Assembly: GCF_026213295.1 (NCBI RefSeq)
Contig: NC_079413.1
Span: 17,558,984 to 17,622,983 of the forward strand
Origin: Gadus chalcogrammus
Lineage: Eukaryota; Chordata; Actinopteri; Gadiformes; Gadidae
Direction of reading: 5' to 3'
Length of the DNA stretch: 64,000 bases
Position 1 is the stretch's first letter. Every line of letters starts with the position of its first letter. Under the pieces are notes generated by a model. That model did not search any database and had not been told where the DNA came from. It saw nothing but the letters and a program-made list of their open reading frames with translations. Below, piece after piece: positions 45,990 to 55,753 of this stretch. Position numbers and translations under genes: made by a program.

Positions 45990-46535
45990 CAGAGGCTGAG
46001 AACCAGAGGCTGAGGGCCAGAGGACCAGAGGCTGAGGACCAGAGGCTGAGGGCCAGAGGATCAGAGGCTGAGGGCCAGTGGACCAGAGACTTAGGACCAA
46101 AGGCTGAGGGCCAGAGGACCAGAGGCTGAGGACCAGAGGCTGAGGGCCAGAGGACCAGAGGCTGAGGACCAGAAGCTGAGGGCCAGAGGACCAGAGGCTG
46201 AGGACCAGAAGCTGAGGACCAGAGGCTGAGGGCCAGAGGTTGAGGACCAGAGGCTGAAGACCAGAGGCTGAGGACCAGAGGCTGAGGACCAGAGGTTGAG
46301 GACCGGCGGCAGAGTAGACCAGAGGCTGGGGACCAGAGGCTGAGGACCGGCGGCTGGGGACCAGAGGCTGAGGACCGGCGGCTGGGGACCAGAGGCTGGA
46401 GACCGGAGGCTGGAGACCAGAGAAGGGAGACCAGAGGCTGGAGACCGGAGGCTGACGAACAGAGGCTGGACACCGGAGGCTGACGACCAGAGGCTGACGA
46501 CCAGAGGCTAAGGACCAGAGGCTGGGGACAGGATG
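45990..46535. repeat. Minisatellite, 15-bp unit
   Basis: More than thirty copies of a ccagaggctgagga-type unit with variants (ccggcggctgggga, ccagaggaccagagg). Both strands stay open in some frames only because the 15-bp unit is a multiple of three. Confidence 0.93.
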
Positions 46536-46539
46536 CAGC

Positions 46540-47270
46540 ACCGGTCCAAAGGTTAACCATCACCTAGTTAATCTGAAACACTAAAACCAGGTCTGGTGAC
46601 TAGTTATTGAAGTTGGGTTTTTATCATCTTCAGATTTGAATTCTGTGCCAGATCTGCGATATCAGGTCATTCATACTCGGGTTATATAGGAGTCGTCTGA
46701 GCTGAACTTTGTAGTCTTGTTCTATATTTGAAACCAAAAACTTTGGTTTGCCCAGAATTCTGAAGTAACATATCCAGTTTACCAGGAATCTAGATCCCTG
46801 AAGCAGGGTTTTGAGGAGCTGTGCTTTGAGGAGCTGTGTCTGTCAGTGCCTGCTTGTCTGTGCGACTCTGAGCCCCCCGATCCTCCCTGGGTCTTGGTAA
46901 GATGTGTACGTTGTGTCAGAGCTGACGTCTGTGTGCCGTCCCTACAATCTACGAACACAGTGTTTCAGCTCGTCTGTGACCAGGGCTGGTAGGTATTCCT
47001 GTTCTCTCTGGGAACGTGTTTTGGTTTTCTGCTCTCATTGTCTCGTGAATTTCCCTAGTTTCAAGGTGTAGTGTAGAGAGAGCTGAATTGCTTGTGTCCT
47101 TTTTAAAATGTATGGACTGAAGTCGACTGCCTTTGTGGTACTCGCTCTACTTTTAAGGTCAGAGGAACGAGCGATATGTTGTTTCACCTTCATCTGACAA
47201 ATGTACAGAAAATTGTACAGTCGCTATTGTAGCGTCTGCTAAACGCTCTAAGTGTAAATATAATGGACTC
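46540..47270. other. Gene-free stretch between receptor relic and glycosyltransferase
   Basis: No coding frame was recognised. A SINE-tail fragment lies at about 47220-47250. Confidence 0.45.
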
Positions 47271-47279
47271 TATCTCAAT

Positions 47280-47384
47280 CTCTCTCTCACTCACTCACTC
47301 ACTCACTCACTCACTCACTCACTCACTCACTCACTCACTCACTCACTCACTCACTCACTCACTCACTCACTCACTCACTCACAG
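47280..47384. repeat. (ACTC)n microsatellite
   Basis: About 24 copies of CTCA immediately upstream of the glycosyltransferase first exon. Confidence 0.97.
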
Positions 47385-47933
47385 AAGGAACTTCCAGAGG
47401 ACTAACTCGCTCCCCCAGAGGACAAGAGCTAAACCAGACCCAGTCCAATGACCGGCATGAGGCCACGAAGACCAAGCAGGATAGTGTGTCTGTTACTGTC
47501 AGTGGTTCTGGGGTGAGTGGATTGACTCTCTGTCTTACTGTTTTGTGACTCCTGGGACATCTCATTAAGTAGTCTGCTGCTGCTGCTATTCAAGGAGACA
47601 CAGCCCTATACCACCTAGACAGGGGTTTGCATTAGTGACTCATTAAAGGGTTACTTCACCGATTCAGAACCGGCGTTCTATCATTCTAAAATCGCTATTG
47701 TAATATAAAAAAAAAGTTTATTTTCCCTCAGTCTAACCCAGTCTTCTCTTGGCCCAGCTTTCCTGATCTAATTTTCTCCCAAGGTGACGTCAAATAAAGC
47801 GTTTGATGTCATCTTGGGAAACTTTGCTTGCCTGCTAGAAGGGCAGAGGACTACAAATCACTGGTTCCAAATTTGTGAGCCCACCAATAAGGAATGAGGG
47901 GGGGGCGGGAGCTCGCGTACGAGATGCCAACAC

Positions 47934-48745
47934 AATGTCTGCCATGTTCCTTCACCGCTTAGCTAGAGAACAAATGTGCAATGTGAAACAGCCAAAGCGG
48001 ATTTTGAAAATCTTTTGTTGGATTCGGACATTCGGGGCTATTTGTACGAGCCAGAATACAGCCAGGAAGAATTGACACAAATAGAGGCGGAGGCTGCTGC
48101 GGCTGCAGCTGAACAAGCCTTGCCTGTTGCCGGGGACGAGGAGCCGCCGGGGCGCACCGATTTCTTCTTTTCGCCTATAGACCCTAACAGTCCCTGTGTT
48201 GCAGCAAACTTCAGCGATGCCAGTTTCCTCCAGAAAAAATGGCTGAATTTGGGGAGGACAGGTCCGTGGATAACCTCTCCCCCAGGCTTTATGCCTTATC
48301 TGAACAGTTTGGTAATGGATGCATATTTCCGGACCCAGAAAGCGAAGTGGAAACGCCAGCCAAAGTCCGCCGGGAGCATAGAGTAAGTGTTTTTTTTACT
48401 AACACATTGGCTACAATAGTTTTGAGTCCCGGGGAACGTGACAATGTAGTTATCCGAAATTGGCCAATCTTATTGGCAGAGCATAGGCTACGTTACGGTA
48501 GCTTGAAGTCTGTGTAATGCTGTATAGGCTACTCAAGGCATAACTTATCTTGCTTTGCTAATGTTCTCTTTCTTTCTTAGACGGTTTCGGCTTCCTGTGT
48601 TGTCCAGGCCATCAGAGCTAATGGCTACCAGTAGACAGTAGATGCTCAAGATGAGCTGTGACTATTTTGACTCTAGCAAACGCACCCTACACGTTTTATT
48701 TTTGTAAATAGTTCATATTTTTTCATGAATAAAACTTCAAATTCA
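47934..48745 (+). pseudogene. Unrecognised two-exon gene fragment, probably transposon-derived
   Basis: One frame from 47976 reads FENLLLDSDIRGYLYEPEYS then an acidic, Ala-rich stretch. After a frame change near 48239 another reads MAEFGEDRSVDNLSPRLYAL to VRREHR, where a GTAAGT donor (48383) can join the acceptor TTTCTTTCTTAG (48570-48581). The second exon is TVSASCVVQAIRANGYQ and stop. AATAAA follows at about 48729. The YLYEPEY start and the CVV..IR end recall P2X7-C-terminus-like proteins carried by some fish transposons, but the Cys-rich core is absent. Position inside a GT6 intron and the frameshift suggest a dead copy. Confidence 0.4.
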
Positions 48746-49398
48746 TGTTGGTTGTTGTGATTTGTTTACCACCCCAAGTGCTGTTATACTAAAGTAGGCC
48801 TACTGTATAAGATAAACACCTATTTTAACTGGGGAAAAAGGTTGAGTACAAATACTTGATATGCTGAGCTACGGCATATATAATGGGTCCTTCCCATAGA
48901 CATCCTATAAATAGACGCAGCATTGGCTGCTGGGACGCGAGAAATGCGGCCGCCATCTTGAAGTGTTAATGGGGAGCCAGGGTGCAGCAAAGTCCGAGGG
49001 GAGATTGTAACAGAGGATGTATATCTGCTTAGGGAACACAGTTTGGCATCGACAACCACCATTAAGACTTGTTATCATTGGTTGTGTATGTGTTTCATAA
49101 GAAAAGGCTGCACCACATTGCGAAACACGCCTCTCTTGAACTTCAGAAAGGAAGCACGAGAAAGAAGCTATGCAAAACAGTCTTCTTTCAGGGTTTTAAT
49201 CCCACAGATATTGATCTTTCTTACATTCACATTGCCTTCCATTGCCTTCCTACATTGTTCAGTCTGCATTTACCCTGACTGCTTTTTATTGTATTTTTAA
49301 TTTCACTCCTAACTCATGATAATCAGGCCTAATGCGATAGATTTATTTTCCATGATAATTTTTTTGTATTTTATTCTCTTATTTTTTAAGCACTCTAA

Positions 49399-49942
49399 GG
49401 CCGCGTTCACATCTAGCGTTTTTTTTAAATCTGCCAGCGCTTGTTTTACATTATATTCCTATGGAGCAGAGCGTTTCTGGAAAAAGTCACGGCCGCTTTT
49501 TTAAACGCCTCTCCCAGCGTTTTCTTCTGCCATACGGAGCGTTGACTCAGGAAGAAACTTTCAGGAAGAAAGCGGCCGACGTCAGGCGTCTTTTGGGCAA
49601 CTGACCAATCACAAGCGGAACATTGACACTTCGTCACGAAGGAAACTCTCAACTGCCAAAACAAGAAACAATGGCAGACAAATCACTCGGGAAATTGCCG
49701 GTGGAGCGATTAATAGTTTTAATTACAGAACATGTCGAGATCTACAACATGTCTAATGGGCTCTAGCCTGGATAGGTAGTAGGGGAGTAACGTCGGGTCT
49801 AGAATGGATTCGTTGCTAGTCGATAGAAAAAAACGCTCTCTGCGCTTTTAGGGCCAAAAACGCTGCCAGCTTTTCTTTTTGTTGAAAAAACGGTAGGCTC
49901 AACTTCTCCCTATTACAAAAAACGCTAGATGTGAACGTGGCC
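49399..49942. mobile_element. PIF/Harbinger-like MITE (TSD TAA)
   Basis: Ends ggccgcgttcacatctagcg and cgctagatgtgaacgtggcc are near-perfect inverse copies, flanked by TAA (49396-49398 and 49943-49945). 544 bp, non-coding. Outside it, a host phrase (cagtctgcatttaccctg ... tttttattgtatttt) occurs on both sides (49260-49312 and 49952-50000). Confidence 0.88.
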
Positions 49943-50804
49943 TAAATTGTCAGTCTGCATTTACCCTGGCTTCTTTTTATTGTATTTTGAATTTCACTCG
50001 TACTGGTCTGATCATTTTCCTGTATCAATTCCCACCTGCAAACTCCAGTCCATTCCATCCATCCATCCACAAAAAAACATTCCATCAGCAGATTTGTATC
50101 ATGATGCATTCTCATTTTAGGCCAAGTATAAGACAATACTTTGTATAATTGTAACCATGATATAAATGGAGTCATTCAAGTAACAACATTCAAATACTAA
50201 CTTTGTTGGGTAAGACAGAATTTGTTTTTATTCTGAATCCAGTGAAAAGGATTGGTGGTTTTAGCTGACATAAAAACGTTCAGGTGTTTATATATGTTGT
50301 TTAAGTATTTGCCAGACGCTTTATTCCAAAGCGACATGCATAAAAAATAAATATAAAACAATCACTGTAAACATTATAATAATTTAAGGAAAGAATGTTG
50401 TTAATAAAAGTAAATACAAAATATCAATACAAAGTGTCAACACAGAGTAAACTGCGGCTGCAGCAACAGTCAGAGATACAGTCTATAAGGTAAGATATAT
50501 AGATATCTAATGTATTCATACATTGTTTATGTAGGATATATATGTATATATATATATATATTGTTTCTTTAACTTAAAAATAGCTGACCGTTTCTTTTTC
50601 CCTTCTCTGGGATTATGTTACCAGTTTTGATCTCGGACGGCTGGTCACTTAGCATATAAGAATATTATATTACTGTTAAGCCAACTATGAATAATAAAAC
50701 ACACCAAACCATGTGTCCTTTATCAAAGCTACACATATGACAAAAAAACGTGTGAAAATCAGTGGTATTCAGTGAGGTATGACACAGCTTGCCCACTTCA
50801 TCCG

Positions 50805-51690
50805 TTCGTCAACGTACGACGGAAGGCATGTCTGACGGATGAGGGAGTGGTATTTGCCGACGGAGCCACGATCTGATTGGCTGATGGATCCGTTGCAGCC
50901 TGAAAAGTTAAAATTTTCGCAACTTCTGCATATGCGGCTACAAAGACTAGACCCCTATACGTCCGACAAGTCCTCTGCCATCCGCCGACGGACGCATGTA
51001 GTGTGAACAAGGTGTCACGCCTCGTGCCCACTACCTCCGTCCGTTGACTGATCCCCATTGACTTTGAATGGGGACGGACGCGCAATGCATTGTGGATCCG
51101 TCCGTTCTGTTGGAGCCTTCGGCTCCGTCAAAAAGTTAAAAAATGTTCAACTTTTTCGGCAGCGACGGATCCGTCATCCAATCAGATCGCGTATGCAAAT
51201 TTAAGCACTGTGAAGCGACTAGGGCACTGACAATACTGGAAAGCGGGAAAGCAGGTCATCTTGCCTCGCAACAAGCAGGAAGAAGCGGGAAGAACCCGGC
51301 GAAGCGATTTGATTGTCTGACAGATGCCTCTGCAAAGACTACTCCCCCATCCGTCAGCCACGCCTTCCCACGTCCGTTGACTGACGGTGCAGTGGGCATG
51401 TAGGGTTATGCCTCGTGCCCACTACCTCCGTCCGTTGACTGATCCCCATTGACTTTGAATGGGGACGGACGCTCCGTCGGCTCCGTCTCTTGCATTCAGA
51501 AGTTGAGTCCGTCAGCCCATCATATCATGGCTCCGTCGGCAAATACCACTCCCCCATCCGGAGCGGATCACCATTCCAAGATGGCGACCCCACGTCTGTT
51601 TATGGTCCTTCCCCCTCTAAACGGAAACAGGCGGGAGGTGCAGCGAGCGCAATGCATTGGGAGTTGGAGTATTTCTTACTTTTGAGCCAG
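50805..51690. repeat. Cluster of CCGTC-rich inverted and direct repeats (MITE pile-up)
   Basis: A 61-bp block starting cctcgtgcccactacctccg is present twice, apparently identical (51020-51080 and 51411-51471). Each contains a short palindrome (tccccattgactttgaatgg). Inverse blocks (gggagtggtatttgccgacg and its mate near 51530) show at least two overlapping copies of one inverted-repeat element. Confidence 0.75.
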
Positions 51691-51729
51691 AGAGACACTT
51701 CCTGCCTTTTCTCAGGCTAGGATGAACCG

Positions 51730-52450
51730 ATTTCATTTTTCTTTGCACATTTAGAATACATAGAATTATTTACTTTATATAACATTCATATATCCACCGG
51801 TGAAGCATTCCAATAAACTCTTTAAACATATGATAATGTGTTCACATGTCAAATAGGAACATTTTAAACAGGACATTATCCATTAAAAGGTATGAAAAAA
51901 CAACTGCATGAAACCAAATATATTCTGTGATCACGTGTGTGTTGGACCCGCTGGACAGCTCTGTGAAGAGCCTTGTGAGGAGTTCAATGTTCACATGAAG
52001 GTACTTCATTACTCATGAGCCGTGAGTGATTCCAGTGTCCGTCCTACGAGGATGACCCCTCTGATGAAGGGGAAGAAGGAGAAGGAAAGCCCCCTTCACT
52101 GGGAGCTGTTTTATCATTCAGTTCATTACTTATTATTGGTCATAAGAAAAACGAAATACTAATCTGGGCTGCGGTGTTGGAAATAAGGGTCAGAAGAGGG
52201 GCAGGTCAGTAAGGCTCTTTCAAAAGATGTACAGGTCAGTAAGGCTCTGTCAGAAGAGGGGCTTATTTGTGCAGCAGTTCAGGTGCGTTTGTATGTGCTT
52301 ATCGACCAGAGGTACCATGTCTATCTTCCGTAAGATAAAAGAATGTCTGTATGGCATAATGTATTTGCCATACAGACAAATCATTGTTGAATTCAGTCAA
52401 GTACTGCATTGTTCATTTATTCTCTCTCTCTCTCTCTCTTCCCCTTCAAA
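51730..52450. other. GT6 pseudogene intron without recognised elements
   Basis: Contains a short palindromic duplication (gtctgtatggcataatg ... tgccatacagac, about 52343-52377) and a small (CT)n tract before the exon at 52458. Confidence 0.5.
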
Positions 52451-52817
52451 TCCTTAGGGCAACACTCTACTATGTCATTCAACCATAGAGGTAAATAAAC
52501 GTTTAATTTTCACCTAACACCTTGTTTGTGTTCATGATTCGACAAGGGACAGCATGTTCATTGTGGCCGCCTGTTTGCATCATGTCAGTTGTTTGCCAGT
52601 TTGATTAATATGTTGCTCGAAAGAAATGGTTTCCAGATGTTTCGTCCACTGTCTATTTCAAACATGTGTTGTGGTTCCTGAGGTTTGACTTGGCTGCCTT
52701 GCGATTCAGGATCGGACTCATGTTGTTTATCACTAGATCTTTCTTGGAGCATCACACTCTGTTGATTGCATGAAATGAGACGGAAAGCCTATTCCACTGT
52801 GGAGACGGGGATTGGGG

Positions 52818-53095
52818 ATGGCAGGTGGTTCAGGAGGTAGAGCGGGTTGACTGGTAACTGGAAGGTTGCTAATTCGATCCCCGGCTCCTGCTAGCTGAGT
52901 GTTGAGGTTTCCCTGAGCAAGACGCCTCACCACAACTGCTCCTGACTAGCTGGCTGTCACCCTGTGTGGCTGTCACCGCCGTCGGTGTGTGAATGGTTGA
53001 ATGAATGGGTGAATGTTAGGCAGGATTGTAAAGCGCTTTGAGTTGCCACTGAATAGAAAAGCGCTCTATAAATGCATTCCATTTTCCATTGTTTT
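52818..53095 (+). repeat. tRNA-derived SINE with L2-like tail
   Basis: The head tggttcaggaggtagagcgg and gaaggttgctaattcgatcc carries A- and B-boxes. The body is shared with the SINE at 43631 (aactgctcctgactagctgg). The tail gtaaagcgctttgagttgcc then aaagcgctctataaatgca is the L2 3'-end sequence, implying mobilisation by L2. Confidence 0.88.
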
Positions 53096-54448
53096 GGAGC
53101 AGTTCTTCAATTATCTGTTGTTGTTGACAGGACGGTTCCGGAGCCGACCATGGCCTACACCTGGGAGTGTCTGGACGTCCTGAGACGGACAGGGAGGCAG
53201 CACCCCCTGCTGGCCCCAGACCAGTGAGTGAAACTTGCCTTACCAGTGGGTTATGTGCAGTGGGAGTGGCTAAAGTTTTGGCCACACTACACGGTTTTGA
53301 AATGATAGAGCAGCGCTCACAAACAACTGTAAACGTCTAAAGGCATCCAGCATGTTATAATAGGAATATGGAACAGGACCACCGGGATCGTACAGGGACA
53401 GGCGTTTTATTCACATGGTATCAAACCCGGGTTCCATCCGTGCGTCCGACCTACTGACCCTAAGAGATTCCAGAATCCGCCTGACTGAATCGTTTGAGAT
53501 GGGCGTTAGACCAACAGTGCACCGTAGCCCCAGCTCCTGATCCCAAGACTGTTCACCATTGTCTTCTTTTTCCCTCAGTCTGAAGTACAAACAGCCCAGC
53601 ATCACAAAGGGGTAAGACCGCATCCCCATTATGGATGTCAAGTGTGTGTATTTGAAATTGTGCATCTATCTTTGTTGCATATGAGGAATGGGTTAACCTA
53701 GAGATTGTTATTGCTTGACACTAACACTTTACTGTTCTGACAGAGATATATTGTTAATTCTCTTTCTTGTACAAATGTACTGGATAAAAGCGTCTGCCAA
53801 ATTCACAAAATGTGTATGCATGTGCATGTCTCAGCCGCCTGGACATCGTGGCTGTCACCCCCTGGCTGGCCCCCATCGTCTGGGAAGGGACCTTTGATCC
53901 CCGTCTGATGGACAGCATCTACAAGCCCCAGAACCTCACCATCTTCGCCACCGTGTTCGCTGTCGGAAAGTAGGACCTCATTTTCTTTGGGCAGACATTT
54001 AAGACTCTCCAGATTCACTTTTTCAGACCCATCTCTTAATGGCCGTTTGTTGCTAACTGGTATGTTCGCTTCCTACGAGACTTCCTACTGACAGCAGAGC
54101 AGCACTTTTTTGTTGGATACAGGGTGGATTACTATGTGTTCACCGATCCCTGACGTCCGCATGGCCAAAAACAGAAAAAGTATTTGAACCTGTGCCCTTA
54201 CCCTGTTAGTATGGCAACCTTTAGAACCTAATCCTGACACTTCAAACTACCTATTGCTAACTACCTTCACTAAGGCTACATACTGACATTAAACTGCCTT
54301 CAATAATGCTAACTTAACTACCCAACATACTGTTCCTTTTAAAGTGGCTAGTAATGTCTGGGGGGAATAAATGTTGAAGAAGGTCACAGTAGACACCAGT
54401 GGCGTAGCTTAGTTGTGCTAGGCCTCGGGGCAAGATCACATGTTTTTC

Positions 54449-54479
54449 TTGTTCATCAGACTGGGTCTGATGAACAAGA
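54449..54479. repeat. Perfect hairpin
   Basis: cttgttcatcagac and gtctgatgaacaag form a perfect 14-bp stem with a 3-bp loop, in the deleted region of the GT6 last exon. Confidence 0.85.
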
Positions 54480-55526
54480 ATTCTCTAGGCCTGGTCTAAT
54501 TAACCAAACCCAATCTTACCCACTTGAACTGTGTCTGAAAACCAGAGCTTGTTTGACCCGATCTGACAAAGAGAGCAGGGGATGGCAAAATATAACTGGG
54601 TCTGAAAAGAGGGACTCGATAGAACCCAATTTTGTGATGCCTCTGACAGAACCCAATTTAACCGACTAGAATTGTGTCTGAAAAACCGGAACATTTTAGA
54701 ACTTAGAAATCCCATTAGTAACCCTTTCAAAGTTACTAGAATTTCTCAAAGCCTAGAACAGCATCCAACCAACTCCTGCCCAGGAGTACACAGTGTTTCC
54801 TCCATAGACTCAGGCCCAGGATGACCTCCAGGGCCTGATGTCGGATGGAGCCCTGCTCCCAATCCCCACTTCCTCACCCCGGTCCCCTGGCCCCGGTCCT
54901 GTCTTCCAGGTTCATGTGGATCAACAAGCCCACCAAGGTCCTGTCTTCCAGGTACATGTGGCAGGACTTCAAACTAAGGAAACCCGAACTCCGGATCATA
55001 CGGTTCTCGGGCGTGAAGAAGAACTACTCAGAGATCCGACCCAACGTGTGAGGGCCTCCAGCACCGACCAGGGACGGGGCAGGGATTGTTCTGTTTTTGT
55101 TAGGGTTATTTATATAAGTATAATATGTTTAGGCATGTTTTAAATACGGGGGTGGCGGTCCCAATCTGATTTTAAGTCAATCCTGGAAACATGAGGGGAA
55201 GTTAACACTGCATTATGACACTCAAACAATGTGATAGGTTGTGCCAACATCGTGGATGGTCCACAAAACAGTTTTTTTTATGATACAGATTGAAATTTCG
55301 GAACATTTGAACTCACTTTTGAACACCCAAAGAGGTGAATATAAAACAAATCATTCCAAATGACCTTGGTTGTAATGTGTCTTTCAATGTCATGAATTCA
55401 AAGGTATATGATATTAAGGATAATATGTATGACTGATGTTCAATAATGACAAAGGTTTATATTGAGTTAACGCAGTTTTATTAAACAGAAGTGGCTATCG
55501 TCATTGTTTTTCATTGTAAATTCATC

Positions 55527-55532
55527 TTTATT
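55527..55532 (-). terminator. Candidate polyadenylation signal of dhrs7c
   Basis: AATAAA on the minus strand, about 220 bp downstream of the dhrs7c stop codon (55754-55756). Confidence 0.5.
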
Positions 55533-55753
55533 CCATCTGCCCCACCTCCCCACCATCTTCCCACATCTAAAATCCTCTTAATCTTCGTCTTCATGTCTAA
55601 ATGTCTGGCCATGACTACCTCAGTGGCTGCAATGGGCCTGTCTGGCACTTTGTATCCTGTACCCCCAACTCCCTTCTTTTAAAAAGACATCAGAGTACAT
55701 GTCCCACGAACTAGCAGGTACAAGTAGGTCATGAAGACCAGCAGTCCTGGGGT

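Larger units (their letters stand above)
47448..55051 (+). pseudogene. Glycosyltransferase family 6 (ABO / GBGT1 / alpha-1,3-GalT-like) pseudogene
   Basis: Exons in consistent phase 2: 47448-47512 (MTGMRPRRPSRIVCLLLSVV, cytoplasmic tail and TM anchor), 52458-52490 (TM/stem), 53131-53223, 53579-53611 (LKYKQPSITKG), and 53835-53969. The last is 135 bp, the size of ABO exon 6, and reads IVAVTPWLAPIVWEGTFDP. The final exon survives as two pieces: [20 protein letters not shown] then YYVFTDP (54060-54154), and the C-terminus NKPTKVLSSRYMW then IRFSGVKKNYSEIRPNV (about 54907-55051). These Golgi enzymes add alpha-1,3-linked Gal or GalNAc. Defects: an in-frame TAG at 52486-52488, no AG acceptor before the last exon (it reads actgg), a TGA straight after FTDP at 54152-54154, and loss of the catalytic middle including the DxD metal-binding motif. 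It converges on dhrs7c. Confidence 0.88.

Noticed and set aside
45918..46563. Long repetitive open frames (PQPLVLSLWS type) on the minus strand
   Set aside because: They are produced by a 15-bp minisatellite whose period is a multiple of three. No start context, splice sites or conservation pattern is seen.
54160..54900. An intron splitting the GT6 last exon
   Set aside because: The catalytic middle is not found on either side, a TGA follows FTDP, and GT6 genes keep this region in a single exon; a deletion fits better.
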